Notes: a model not told the origin generated them from the letters alone. Counted from the first letter of the stretch, positions 48,623 to 60,734 are shown. The stretch is 64,000 nucleotides of DNA from Hetaerina americana (GCA_022747635.1 JAKTNV010000005.1:40424738-40488737), one strand, 5' to 3'. Program-made: numbers and translations.

Positions 48623-51600
48623 ACTAAAAAATCCATAAAAAATAAAAAGTTTAAAATTAAATTACGAGGAAGCTTCGATTACTAAACCCTTTTTAGCCAC
48701 TCAAAGATAATGAAGTCCATCGTACCCGGTCAGTTTAAAATTTTTAATTAGTGGAAAAAATTTATTATTTGTTCATTAAAATTTGTTAGCTGGGGGCAAA
48801 AATACTGGATGTCGTCAAGGAATTTTGGATTCATTTAGCTCATTTGAGAAAGGAACTAAGTTACAATTTAGTACCAATTATACTAAATTCGAATCTCATT
48901 AACTGAAATAATCTTTGTATAAATCGCATTTTCGGATCCAAAACAAGAAGGATCGAGAAAAAAGTTTTTTGTAAACCGTAAAGTTCGTCGAAGGCAATAG
49001 TTACACCGGTGCACGCAGATTCAAATTCTGCATCGGTCATAGTAATTACTTGTAGAGGAACTTATATTTCACGTATTTATCGGTCCGAACACGGTCATTT
49101 ATTGGTCCTTTAATTGGAAATACGGACGCCAAAGCCAAAAAATAATGTTATGATTAATTTCCACCGAGAGGAATAGGTGACAGCTGCAACTTCAAGGTCC
49201 CAACTATAGTTAAATGACATAAATTTCTTTATTATTTCCCATTCGCTTCTGTTGGTACTTGAAATCCTCGCCATAAAAGGTTGGGTGGATTATATGGTAT
49301 TGTGAGAAGAATGTAGGTGATACATGCGTTCTATGACTGGTTAGTTGAGATGGGGGTAAAAACATAATCTAACGGATCATTTAATTTTGGAGTCCACTAT
49401 CACCCTAAAATTCGATCAAGGCTCTACAAAACGACCAATCACTAAGGAAAAATCAGACAATTAGAAGCATGATAATGGTAAATTAAGAAATGTGCTGTGA
49501 GTATCGTAAACATGTCTTTAAATGTGGCCATCCTTTATGAAGGAAACATAAAATGAATCGGAGGTTAAAGGGCAATTATTCTTACTATAATTGCAGCAAC
49601 GACTTTGCAGCTGTGGGTTCATATACATCATTTTCATGGTCCGATCGATATCTTGCACGTACATCTCCCATCTTTGCTGAGCCTCATTGTTTTACCGGGG
49701 AGAAGATGAAAGAGATGCTGGGATTTTTTATTGCATGGAAACTAGAAAATCGACCCGAGTGGCATGGCCTTTCGCAGGAACGTTAGCCATTTCCACGGGG
49801 AACAGCTCACAACGATTGGTGGAAGGAACAGCTACGCAAACCGATGATCCGCGGTCGATGCCCGAAAAAGTCAAATTTCATTGGTTTTTCGTGCTAACGT
49901 TCGGTTCTTACATGGGCAACGCCTCAATTACCATACATTCCCCTTTGGGTGCGATGTCTGGCTGCACGACCACAAGGTGCGCTCAGTTGAATCGAAGACA
50001 AATTCAAAGGAAAGGTTTCGCTCTGCCCCCTGCGCATCAACACCACTCATATGCTGAAATTAGAATTCCCCAGTAATTACTTGGGCAGCTATTTCCGAGT
50101 GATTCCCTCACGAGGGATATTTGAAGTAAAATTTCTTGTAGATGCACATAATTAATATTCGTTTGATCCAGTGTGTTAACTTCAGGACTCTGAGCAGATT
50201 GCCGAACAGATCAAAATGTATCATACATGGTATTTCATCATAGATACATCAAATGAATCTATTTAATCAAAAATCTTAAAAGTAACTTTTTTATGCCAAT
50301 TTCGCATTTATTTCGAGACGGTTTCCTCGCTTGAAGGCTGAATTACAGATATATGGCATAAAATGTACCTAAACCAGGAACAGCTTTTTCAGAAAGACAT
50401 TGGTAGATATTTAATTAATACCTAATGGCCGAATGGCGTAAGGACGCTGTTACATTCACATTATTGCAACGGGTGACAAGTAGAATCGAGGCATTAGTAC
50501 TAAATTCTTGAGTAATTATTCTCATATAAATAAATTACAAAGACAAAAGCGATAAAAACTCTTTGATTTACTTAGATTTGATTCAACATACTTTATTGTT
50601 TATGTACTCGGAAGAAAAAGGTTAGATAACTACATCTGTTTACCAGATTCGCTGGGATATTTTACCGCGGTTTTGATATGATTGTGAGTTACCATTTGGA
50701 AAAAAACAAGTATCAGTCAGCGTATGAGTCAATTCTTTAAAAAGTATAACCAATTGGTTCACTCAACTACTATGGCATGAGATGTATCTATGTAACTCTT
50801 TGGTATGAGGAATGAACATCAGTACCCTGTAAATGTATCTATGCCTCTTTGGCTGTCTATCTTGGTGGCTTAGTATGCTTCTAATCTCCTTTCTGTACAT
50901 GCATTACAATAAGACTGAAAGAAATTTTCCTCTCGCAACGATTGCTGACATTTTTACCGAATATTTTTCAAAGTTTTTTAAACAAAAAGTGTTCTAACTG
51001 GATCTGAATCTGTATTACTAAGCCTTGTAAATTTAATTTCACAGTTAATAACACCTATCCGCTACTTTTTCATCATTATCCCCCGCCCCTTTTAACGAAG
51101 ACATGTTTCTTAACGCTGACCCGCATACTACTCTAAAATATTTTCTCCTTGTAGCGTTTGACTAATTAAGTATGCTCACGGTAAATTATTAAGTTTACCT
51201 ATCAGCAAATGAATTGAGTATGAACAAGTGAATGTAGGCACAGCATCAAGAATTTAAATTTAGGATTATACGGATAAAGATGATGAATTAAGATTCACCT
51301 CAAAGTGTTATCTAAATAACCTATAATTTCTACATCTAAGCGGTAAAGTTTGAAAGCACTGCTCGAGGCAATATCAAAGGAAATCAATTACGAGGCACAG
51401 AAATCCTCCACAAGTGTATCTTGCCATGACTCATAAAAAAGGTCATACTACAGCATGTACAAGAGTTTACAAATCTCACACAACATGGTGAACCATGATT
51501 TCGCTCGGGATTAATGGTAGATAAGAATATGCGAAGCATCACAATTGATCATCTCACGACGTTAACATATTATCCCTGTGATTTAAGAATGTGGCAATGA

Positions 51601-54600
51601 GGAAAATAAAAATCAAACGCGGCGAACTAAACGTTTGTCCGATGGGCATAAGTAGATGATTAACATAAATAATGGTTACACGGGCAATGCTTTAAGACCA
51701 TTAAGATATTACGTCACATTCTAAACTAATGCTCTTCTTTTAACACATCTCACAGTGTGAACTTTAATGGAAGAAGCAAAAATTTATTTAGGTTACGGCG
51801 TGCGAGTGTCTTGATGGCATATCCACAAACTTGAATGTTCATTAATTCATTTCATTATGCAATCAACTGTTTCTCCGGAACCTCAGAGGTCGCGATCTCA
51901 TTTGAAGAGCAAGAGGGACATGCAGTCAAGCTATATTAAACCGGGGAAAGATTGAAGTCGCCTCCATCTCAAAACGAGACTCTTTTAGTTGATGCTCCGT
52001 CGCGGGCTCAGCCGGGCAGGCGATGAGGCAATTCGTCTCCACTAATGCCTCTCGCGGTACGGACGGCGCGCGCCTCTTCCATGGCGCAGGACCACAGAGA
52101 GAATAGGTAATGAGGTGCATCCAAGGAGGATAGAAAATGTATGCTTCGTCTCTCTACGAGATGCATTTTGAAAGATACGCCTTGTGGAGTCGATATTAGA
52201 TTATGGATGGAGCGTGGAATTAGTATTCATTTGAGATAAATAACTTCATGGTGGTGAAAGGAGGGAGGGATACAAAACACAACATTTACACTTTGATAAA
52301 CACGACCATTGGTTTCTCTGCTATGCAGTACCATCGGGCGATGATGTCTCACCGCCTGATTATGAATCTGAAGTATCTCAGAAAAATACCCGACGCTGTA
52401 AAATCGCAGCGAAATGAAGATCGTGTTTAATTTACAGTAAATATCCTGCCATCACATTTAATTTCACGTTGAACGAAATCCAGTAGGTTTAATCTTAAAC
52501 TTTTACTTGTGATTTTACTCGTAGTGCTTTACTCGTAGTCTGATCTAATTTGAGCTTTTAATTTCACACGTAAGTACGAGAAAGTTATGAATTGAGCGGT
52601 ATTTACAAGTTGAAATTAATTCACAACTATATGTTTCATTAAACGATTGCATCTTTATTAATTTGAAAAGTAAAAAAAGAAGTAAAGAAAATATGTAGTA
52701 TACATATGTTTCAGTCCTACGCTTGTAAGAAGATAAAATCAGATAACAAGTAAAGAATAAGAAAATAATAATTTCTTCGAGACAATCGTTGTCTTTTCAG
52801 AACGTCACCACTTTTGAAATAAACTATTCCCTATTCAGCTATAAAGAGCAGGGTATTATTCATTCAGGTACACAGTGTTGAACGATTTTTGATAAAAACA
52901 TTTACATATTTTTGATTTTTAATAAATATAATTTTGTCTCCGTGACAAATAAAAGTTTTAAATGAAGTGCAATACGAATAAAAAGAACGAACAGATGAAC
53001 AAATGCAGGATTCAAAGACGCGACCTCCTGATTAGCACACGATACCCTTGTCCTACACGGAAATAAGACGTTTATCAATGATCCCGATCCACGCGAACCA
53101 GACGATGGGGCGCGCCAGGGTAATGGGGTATCCTTAATTTAAATGTAACCATCAGAAAATAGGTTTAGAGCCAGTAAAATTTTGAAAACAATTGGACGCG
53201 TCCTTCTTTATGGTTGAAGCCGTAGGTCCAAATAATGTCAAAACTGAAAAAAATATTTTCCTCTTCCTTCGCACCTTTGATGAAGACGTAACGATTGAAA
53301 TCGATTGCAGTTCGCGTGGTGGATACTACCTCTGGTACTTGGACATATTTGTATGGAAATAGCTTTTTCAGTATCAAAATGTTACTTCTCATTCAAGTTA
53401 ATGAAAAATGCTCTAAATAATATGGAGAGGAATGGAGCTCCTTCCAACATATCGCTCTCAGGTAAACATGGAATTAAGATGAAAAACTACCATATAGCAT
53501 TCAACACGAGGTGCTGCGATATAGAATTGGGCACAAGAAACCGTAAACGGAAAATCTTCATCGGGTATCAATTACATTAGTAACTAATGAAATTATATAT
53601 GTAAAAAGAAAACTGCAATTTAAAAAAAAGGCTTAAAAATTTGATAATCTGACGTTTTTTATTCATTAAAGCCTAAACTCATTCAGGCCAGTTGGATCTT
53701 AAATTATCTCTTGGCCATAGCAGAATCGACCAGCCACCCTCCGCCCGGGGTGATACTGTTTGATCTTCCTGTGGTACGATAAGCTTCCTAGATAATCATA
53801 TGAATAAAATGTATACTACATGTACGTATGTATTCAGTACCAAAGAAATCAGGCTGAATGTACTCACTTTTATTTATTTTTTTACGAGCAAATCTCAACA
53901 GCCCTCTAGTTGCCATATTGAGCGTCTGACCGCTAAGACATGCTCTCAAGAACCGGAGAGGATGAAGACGTGGCATTAATTGTTCTTGAAAGGCTGACGT
54001 TCTTTAAAGTTTGGTTTGAATAAAGACTTTGAACACTGAAAGTTCTAGCAAGTTAACTTTATTAACAGCAATCACGGCACATCAACATTTCTGGATGCCT
54101 CATCATCAAAGGTATTAAAACTTATGTGGGCATTAAACCTCGATCATTAAATTGGTGGCATTGTCGAGCAGAGTTTTGAATAATTATTAGGTACAATAAT
54201 TATTTTGATGCAAATAAAAAAACCTTGATTAAGGTATTTAAGCAGGACCGGGAACGGAAAAAATTATGTTTCATAACTAACATAAATTGTAAGCGCTACC
54301 ATGAATGGCTGTGAATAAACCATTAAGTATCATTAAATTGATTTTTAAGCAATTATGTGATCTATAATAATTATTTCATCATTTTAAATTCAGATTTTTC
54401 AATGTGTTAAGGCGTTGATTTAAGTTCATTCTTATTGAATTCACAAGTTTCAGGTAATTAACTCGTCTCTTCACTTCTTGCCCTCCTCTTTTATCGTTTT
54501 CAGATGCCGGTAACTACATATTTCCTTTGAAATACTTTACATCTATCAAATAGTTGAAAATCATCTGATATGGTTATGAATTATAGTTTATAATTCGCTT

Positions 54601-54910
54601 CCTTGCGCAAGGACAAGATTTGGCTTCTTACGCTTATTTTGCTGCCAGTATGAACCTTTTTCAAAGCAAAGTCGGGCAATATGTGGCGCTACACTGACTT
54701 CAGGTAGCACTCACCTTCCTGAGAATGTACTCAGGAGCCAAACGGAGCGGTTCTCCTGAAAGTGAAAGTACGATACTTTCTGTAATTCCTCAGCGTTTTT
54801 TTTTTAAACCTTTAACCCCGTCACTACATTGAATTTACCTCGTTTGATTTTACCATCATGACTGAGGTCATTCCTCACTGTAATTAAACCTTAATTTGGG
54901 CCATCATCAC
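48623..54910. other. Anonymous DNA
   Basis: About 6.3 kb without recognisable genes or elements. Open frames at 49,553-50,076 (two overlapping, up to 129 codons) have no known domain. A GC-richer stretch with CpGs lies at about 51,880-52,110. A minus-strand tRNA-like string near 53,010-53,075 is too weak to call. Confidence 0.4.
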
Positions 54911-54995
54911 TGCAGCGTCCACGCTCGGAGCGGAATTCGAGGCCCTGACCTTTAAATTAACTGAAAGGCACAGCACTGACCAATCTAATCCAAAA
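54911..54995 (-). mobile_element. Worn tRNA-derived SINE head
   Basis: Minus strand: A-box-like ATTGGTCAGTGCTGTGCC, an anticodon-like arm CCTTT...AAAGG, and B-box-like GGGCCTCGAATTCC in the right order and spacing. The body probably runs left to about 54,720 but cannot be matched to the other families here. Confidence 0.4.
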
Positions 54996-56124
54996 TTAGC
55001 CGATGCACGCAAGATTAATATGCGCAAAATCCCCCCCCCCACGTGAGTCTACTGTAATTCCAGTCTATCAGTGGTAATTGGGTTTAATGTCTGCCAAGGG
55101 ATAAAGGTAATTTCTCTCGCTCATTGAAAGCACTTGCTGACATTTTACACTGTCACTACTCAAGAGCTTCCTACGGCAAGTTTAAAATCGTAGAACTCTT
55201 GGCCGGAAATCGAACGGTTTCCTGGTTCGAAATCCTATGACTTTCTTCCCCCCAACGACATTCTGCGACTTTTCCTTCCTAAATGATTCCCACCTTCCTT
55301 TTATTTTTTCACAACCGCTGCTTTTTCTTTTGCACACAATCATACATACATATACATAACTACGAATAGTTCATCAGATGGTAAGAATTTTTGTTAAATT
55401 TCAGCTCAATTAGGAGAGTATTGAATTTGGTACACCGGTTTCCGTTTTCGAATTTAAAAAATAATATTACAGCAAATAATACAGTTTGGAATGTCCACCA
55501 AGTGGGCAGTTTTGAGATTTACTCCCACCAGAGGACTAGGAAATAATTTTTTTATTCAAAGTTTCTGTTTGAATACCTAGATGCGATATTTTTTCAGGCA
55601 CTTCTTCAGTTGACAGTTGGAACTTTTATTGTAATGTTTCCTTCCAGTGATACTTCGCATTCATTCACTAATAAGTTTAAATTATTCCAGGAGGATGGAG
55701 ATTGACTCGAATCATCCAGGATTTCAGTAGTGTGTTTTTAATTATAATTACCAACGCGGACAAAAACGGTGGTAAACTACTACCAGTAGGACTAAATCTT
55801 ATATTGGCTACTACCTGTAGAATTTTTCGATTAACTCCCAGCGCAACAATAAGCTTTTCAAATATTCTACACCGCAATCTGTTCAATAATAGAAGGTGAT
55901 TTTTGAAAATTGTTAATAATCGTACAGGTTAGAAAGCATCACTATCAATCAGAACACATAAGGCCTCAATAGCAGTCATTAATATCCTCTTCAGCATGAA
56001 GGATAATTACCGTTCAATCAACTGCGATAAAAATAAAATAATTTAATTTTAGTTAAAGGATGTATTACCTTCTTCATTTATGCGGAATAATAAAGAACTC
56101 GTTTCAAAGAACCACAGTTATCAA
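54996..56124. other. Anonymous DNA
   Basis: A run of ten C at about 55,029-55,038. Possible B-box-like strings near 55,210 on both strands are not backed by an A box. Short opposite-strand open frames at 55,677-55,899 have no family. Confidence 0.4.
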
Positions 56125-56377
56125 CCCGAAGGTCGGTTTTATAGGCGAGGGTAGAGCTCACAGAATATTAAGGCCAACGGCGTGTGAAATTCACACATTA
56201 CGGTAGGGGGTTTAACAGTTTCTTTCCCTGTGCCACCTATGGCTTCCCAGAAACATCTGGTACCCGAAAAATTACGCAACTTGAGTGAAGCTGAGGGTGC
56301 CCAAAGAGGCGTGCAAGGGAATCGAATCCGGACCCTCTGGTCAGTAGCTCTACCCTCTGGACTGCCACGCTTCCCCT
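56125..56377 (-). mobile_element. tRNA-derived SINE, family A, copy 3
   Basis: Same block order as the copies at 18.4 and 35.3 kb. On the minus strand there is GAGGGTAGAGCTACTGACC, then B-box-like CCGGATTCGATTCCC, then 'TTTTTCGGGTACCAGATG', 'CTGGGAAGCC', 'GGCACAGGGAAAG' and 'GAGCTCTACCCTCGCC'. All three family A copies point the same way. Confidence 0.8.
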
Positions 56378-57539
56378 CAGACATATATAAATAGAGAGAA
56401 ATTCCTTCCACAGAAGAAGATGGTTGCGCCACCGAAAATTCAATTCTCGAGTGAGTTCTCTCTTTTTTTGGTTCTTTGTCTTCAGTTTATTTGTGTGAGT
56501 TCAAATCTGTGTCAGCCAGCTGTTAAAGATCGCTCCGAGAGATCTTCCAAGTGAATACATATACTATATGTCAGTGGGTATTATTGAATGAATGAATATA
56601 TAATAAATATGCAGACACTCACACACATATATACATGTGTGTGTGTTTATATATATAAAACATTATTTATATATGTATATATATACACACACACGTATAT
56701 ATAATGGAGAAAGTAATGCTTTCATTACAGATACATTCTCTCCCTTCAATTTGTCATATATGCCTAGCTTTTAATGCCCTATATCTTTTTGTCATTCAAC
56801 AGAGATAATAAAACTGCGGGTAACATGCCAGGATTATCATCACATTTTTTTGAGATGCATTTTTATCCTCCAGCCATAGAGGACTTTTTAGTTATTTTCG
56901 AACTGTAAGTGTGTTGGATAAGATATTTTGTTTATCATATTATATAAAGACATATTTAAATACTTGATATTTAAAATAGGATTGGAGGTGCATCACGGAA
57001 GAAAAAATATATAGCTAGCTCTGTGAGCATTTGTATTTTATAATTTTTACTTATATCTCTTCCGGAAAATTTTCTTTTACCATAACAAGCTTGTGTTTGT
57101 ACGTCAGCACTTCAACTATAATATAATATTCTTGTTGTCCTCATATGTGATCCCCATCCCACATTTTATAACTAAATAAGGTTTAATTTTCCTATTTCCA
57201 TACAGCTTCGATGGTGAAGATGGTCGTATGGAGCGAAGCAGGAATGAGTTACACTGAGCATTCCGGGTGATTCCTCTGGAAACGCTCGCTTAAACCTAAG
57301 CTGTGTAACAGAGTTCTCTGGGTAATTGGGGGTAAAAGGGGAAATGAGCTGCTCTTAATGCTCCGAATGGATGGATTTCACATATCATTGGACCCAGAAC
57401 CAGTAAAAACCTCACCTATCAAATCGTTCCCCAGAGTCAGGTATTCGGTGGAGGTTATACGTGAGAGGAGACACTCTTGTCATACGGAATAAAGGTTGGC
57501 ATCCATCTCTCGCCACAGATAAATGATCTCCTCAAGCTG

Positions 57540-57540
<1 letters not shown>
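56378..57540. other. Anonymous DNA with a CA/TA microsatellite
   Basis: A mixed (CA)n/(TA)n/(TG)n stretch at about 56,605-56,705 is nearly self-complementary. No gene recognised elsewhere. Confidence 0.5.
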
Positions 57541-57594
<54 letters not shown>

Positions 57595-57608
57595 TGTATA
57601 TACATATT

Positions 57609-57701
<93 letters not shown>

Positions 57702-57702
57702 T
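57541..57702. repeat. Long (TA)n microsatellite
   Basis: Two long TA runs separated by about 40 bases with ATGTATATACATA-type interruptions. Confidence 0.95.
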
Positions 57703-57734
57703 GTACGTCCTTAAACAATGGAAAAATACGTATG

Positions 57735-57765
57735 TGAGTGTGTGTGTATATATATATATATATAT
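57735..57765. repeat. (GT)n(TA)n tail at 3' end of left RTE copy
   Basis: The GT then TA run abuts the RTE 3' end; it is mirrored by (TA)n(CA)n at 61,377-61,409 after the right copy. Seen on the element's own strand, both copies end in TTAAAAA, TATA repeats, then CA repeats. Confidence 0.85.
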
Positions 57766-59646
57766 TTTTAAGGTAATCTACCGGTTAAGGTAGGTTTTTG
57801 GATGGACTAATAAAATAATTTGTGGCCCCTAGCAAAACACAACATCCTACTCTGCATCAGGTCCCTCTTCAGCTCTGAGTACTTTCTTCCTCCCTTCATC
57901 CCGTCCAACATCCCTATTCTGTTCCTTCCCTTTCCTCTTTTGCCCAACATTCTACCCTCTATCACAGTCTTCAACATCCCACTCCTGGTCAACACCCCCT
58001 TCATCCACTTTTCCTGCCTCCATAGGATTGCTCCCAACAAACCCCTCTCTTCGCCCACCATACCAAGTACTTCCTCATTTGTTTTCTTCTCTGTCCATTT
58101 CACCTTCTCCATTCTTCTCCACACCCACATTTCAAAAGCCTCCAATCTACGTCTATCCTCCTGCTTTAATGACCACGTTTCCGCACCGTACATAGCTACG
58201 CTCCATATCAAAGTTTTTACGAGTCTTTTCTTAACATCCTTACTCAAAGTCCCTGTCATCAACTCCCTCCTCCTTGTGAAAGCCTCTTTGCCTAGCGCAA
58301 TTCTTCTCCTTACGTCCCTACTACTTTGACCGTGTTGGTCCAAAACACTACCGAGATACGTAAACTGTTCTACCTGCTCTAGTTTTTGCCCTCCTATTTT
58401 AATGTTAAGCTTGCCCTTTTTCTTTCTAGAAAATCGCATAACCTTTGTTTTCTTAATATTGATTCTCATCCCATACCTGTCGCACTGAATTTCCAATTCA
58501 CTCAGCAATGCTTGCAGCCCCTTGGCTGACTGACAAACTAAAGCTTGGTCATCAGCAAACCTTACTGATTTTACGAATCCCCCGCCCACTTTCATTCCTA
58601 CCTCGAGTTCTTCCCATGCCTCTTTGATCATTTCCTCTGCATACAGGTTGAACAGCAACGGTGATAATGGGCAACCCTGCCTTACACCCCTTCCTATCAC
58701 TGCCCATCCTGACTCCCCGTTTCCCACCCGCACCTGAGCAGTCTGAGACATGTACAGGTTGCGGATTAGCCTCCTTTCCCTCCAATCTATTCCTATTTTC
58801 TGCAGAATACTCATTAGTTTTTCCCAATTCACTCTATCAAACGCTTTTTCGAAATCTACGAAACAGGCAAATACTTCCTGGTTGTGTTCTATATTCCTCT
58901 CGATTAATAATCTCATTACTGCAATGGCATCACGCGTACCTCTCCCCTTCCTAAACCCAAACTGATCATCCCCTAAGTAATCATTTGCCCTACTCTCTAT
59001 CCTTTTGTTTATGATCCTGAGAACAACTTTAGCTACGTGGGATATCAAACTAATTGTCCTATAGTCCTCACCTGACGTGGCCTTTACCTTTTTCGGAATA
59101 GGAACTAAAACTGATCTCACAAAGTCTTCCGGCCAGATTCCCTCCTCATAAATACTACGGATCAGCCCATATAGCCTCTTCCTCCCACATTTTCCTAAGC
59201 ATTTTAAAAGTTCCAATGGAATGTTATCTACCCCCACGGCCTTATTTAGTTTCATCTCCCTTAATGCCCTTTCTATCTCATTGTCTAGTATGCCTGGACC
59301 TAAGCTGTCTTCCTCTACATCATTTTCTTTTTCAATGTCTAACTTTGTTGGTCTGAGTTCTTTACCATACAGTTCTTCTATATACTCCTTCCATCTCCCT
59401 TGGATCTTTCCTGCGTCAACTATTACCTTACCCGCCTTATCTCTAACTGTTAGCATAGCTCTTCCTTTCTTACTTCCCGATAACGATTTAACTTTGCTGT
59501 TCAGCGCACCGATTTCACCCTTCCTCTGGAGACTTTCCATATCCTCGCACTGCGTCTTCCACCATGCTTCTTTTGATTTATTTGTTGCCCGCCTCAATTT
59601 ATTGTTCAATTCTTTGTACTTCATTTTGCCTAATTCTGTATTCATA
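57766..59646 (-). mobile_element. 5'-truncated young RTE/BovB retrotransposon (left copy)
   Basis: The minus-strand copy keeps the linker, reverse transcriptase, C-terminal region and 3' UTR; the endonuclease and 5' UTR are missing. The 3' end contains CTACCTTAACCGGTAG, which can form a five-base-pair hairpin, and is followed by TA/CA repeats. It abuts, head to head, a plus-strand RTE 5' UTR at 59,648. The last 0.6 kb is closely similar, in inverted orientation, to the right copy (60,735-61,378). Confidence 0.93.
57807..59645 (-). CDS. RTE reverse transcriptase ORF, 612 aa, endonuclease missing
   Basis: Open for 612 codons. The N-terminal linker (about 1-130) precedes the reverse transcriptase. 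Fingers: 'YRTISLISHVAKVVLRIIN' at 195-213 and 'DDQFGFRKGRGTRDA' at 226-240. Palm motif A: 'FVDFEKAFDRVNW' at 262-274 with Asp264. Motif B: 'GVRQGCPLSPLLFNLY' at 320-335. Catalytic FADD at 363-366. Thumb-side 'YLGSVLDQHG' at 430-439. The C-terminal region has the RTE/BovB-type 'YGAETWSLKQEDRRRLEAF' at 486-504. Intact RTE ORFs run to about 1,000 residues with an N-terminal endonuclease, which is absent here. The first Met is simply the first available after truncation. All catalytic residues are present, but retrotransposition would need the missing nuclease, so I treat it as a retrotransposon fragment, not a host gene. No stops inside means a recent insertion. Confidence 0.93.
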   Translation of the reverse strand: MNTELGKMKYKELNNKLRRATNKSKEAWWKTQCEDMESLQRKGEIGALNSKVKSLSGSKKGRAMLTVRDKAGKVIVDAGKIQGRWKEYIEELYGKELRPTKLDIEKENDVEEDSLGPGILDNEIERALREMKLNKAVGVDNIPLELLKCLGKCGRKRLYGLIRSIYEEGIWPEDFVRSVLVPIPKKVKATSGEDYRTISLISHVAKVVLRIINKRIESRANDYLGDDQFGFRKGRGTRDAIAVMRLLIERNIEHNQEVFACFVDFEKAFDRVNWEKLMSILQKIGIDWRERRLIRNLYMSQTAQVRVGNGESGWAVIGRGVRQGCPLSPLLFNLYAEEMIKEAWEELEVGMKVGGGFVKSVRFADDQALVCQSAKGLQALLSELEIQCDRYGMRINIKKTKVMRFSRKKKGKLNIKIGGQKLEQVEQFTYLGSVLDQHGQSSRDVRRRIALGKEAFTRRRELMTGTLSKDVKKRLVKTLIWSVAMYGAETWSLKQEDRRRLEAFEMWVWRRMEKVKWTEKKTNEEVLGMVGEERGLLGAILWRQEKWMKGVLTRSGMLKTVIEGRMLGKRGKGRNRIGMLDGMKGGRKYSELKRDLMQSRMLCFARGHKLFY

Positions 59647-59647
59647 T

Positions 59648-59788
59648 TCCCGGACTACAACCTTGACGTGGTGGAAGGGCTTGTGCGTTCCGATGACCCC
59701 TAGAGCTGTGCTGGCGGGAGTAATAAAAATTGCTCCTGGTAGGGTCACCCATGCCAGATAGGTCGAAGGTTAGGAGCCAGACGAAAGG

Positions 59789-59790
<2 letters not shown>
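59648..59790 (+). repeat. Extra copy of RTE 5' UTR start
   Basis: This 143-base block is repeated 199 bases downstream (59,847-59,989) with about two substitutions. It runs into (TA)n instead of continuing into the RTE. It could be the stump of another RTE copy or a duplication made by TA-mediated slippage. Confidence 0.88.

Positions 59791-59842
<52 letters not shown>
59791..59842. repeat. (TA)n between RTE 5' UTR copies
   Basis: About 26 TA repeats exactly at the end of the first 5' UTR block. Confidence 0.95.
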
Positions 59843-59846
<4 letters not shown>

Positions 59847-59913
59847 CCCCGGACTACAACCTTGACGTGGTGGAAGGGCTTGTGCGTTCCGATGACCCCT
59901 AGAGCTGTACTGG

Positions 59914-59937
59914 CAGGAGTAATAAAAATTGCTCCTG
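59914..59937 (+). ncRNA. Conserved hairpin in RTE 5' UTR
   Basis: CAGGAGTAAT, loop AAAA, ATTGCTCCTG pair over ten positions with one T-G. In the other 5' UTR copy (59,715-59,738) the A becomes G but still pairs with U. Also, GGACTAC at 59,851-59,857 is complementary to GTAGTCC at 59,987-59,993, and short hairpins CCTC-AGT-GAGG and CCCC-AGT-GGGG follow near 60,010-60,050. Structured 5' UTRs, sometimes self-cleaving, are known in RTE elements; a ribozyme is not shown here. Confidence 0.5.
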
Positions 59938-60133
59938 GTAGGGTCACCCATGCCAGATAGGTCGAAGGTTAGGAGCCAGACGAAAGGTAGTCCACGCAGC
60001 GTCTGTTCCTCAGTGAGGCGGCTGCAATGGCGTCTGACCCCAGTGGGGCGGCCAGTAAGTGATGGTGTCACGTTAAAAACACTATTGAGGAAGGCAACGG
60101 GAAACCACCTCAATTATCATTCCCTAGAAAAAT

Positions 60134-60715
60134 ATGATGGACAATAGAGATATTTTGAGTCCTGGCAACCACGGGGCTCGGCCCAATCGGCCGTGTGTCG
60201 TGCCCGGCAGCGGGGGAGGCAAGGCTTCCGCGGTCGTCATCCCACGAAACCCTTGCAAGGGAAAACCAGCAGCAGCAGGACAGAAGACGCAGGAGAAGAA
60301 AACCAAATTAGTTAGAATAGGAACGTGGAATGTTAGGACAATGATGAGGACAGGGAAATTGGAGAATGTTAAGCGAGAGATGGAAAGGGGAAATATATAT
60401 ATTTTAGGTCTATGCGAGGTGAGATGGAAAGATAGTGGGGATTACTGGAGTGATAAGTATAGAATAATATACAGCGGTGGGGACGAGAGCCAACGAGGGG
60501 TTGCCATAGTATTAAATGAAGAGGTAGGAAGAAGCGTAGTCAACATAGAGCAGGTAACGGATAGAATACTACTAGTGGAGATAAAAGCAGAACCGACGAA
60601 CTTAGTTATTATTCAGGTATACATGCCACCGAGCAACCATAAGGAAGAAGAGGTCGATAGGATATACGATCAGTTAGAGGACATGATCGCGTGTGTTCCT
60701 GCAGGGAAACATTAA
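60134..60715 (+). pseudogene. RTE endonuclease, C-terminally deleted (193 aa)
   Basis: This is the apurinic endonuclease-like (EEP) domain also annotated in animals as craniofacial development protein 2-like. 'GTWNVRT' lies at 63-69 with the metal-binding Asn66, 'CEVRW' at 94-98 with catalytic Glu95, 'YSGG' at 113-116 and 'VYMPP' at 162-166. The domain should go on to GDFN and SDH motifs, but the frame stops at 60,713-60,715 just past the deletion junction. Without them it cannot nick DNA. A basic, Gly/Pro-rich leader of about 50 residues precedes the domain. Confidence 0.9.
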
Positions 60716-60734
60716 AACATAACATAAAATAGGA

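Noticed and set aside
55195..55240. tRNA or SINE head with a B box on each strand
   Set aside because: GGTTCGAAATCC and its near-complement occur, but no A box or tRNA fold could be found on either strand.
58552..58827. Separate 91-residue minus-strand protein inside the RTE
   Set aside because: It is an out-of-frame shadow of the reverse transcriptase ORF.
59847..59993. HDV-like ribozyme at the RTE 5' end
   Set aside because: The complementary GGACTAC/GTAGTCC pair is about 130 bases apart, whereas the P1 strands of HDV-like ribozymes are close. I could not build the nested pseudoknot, so only a structured UTR is reported.
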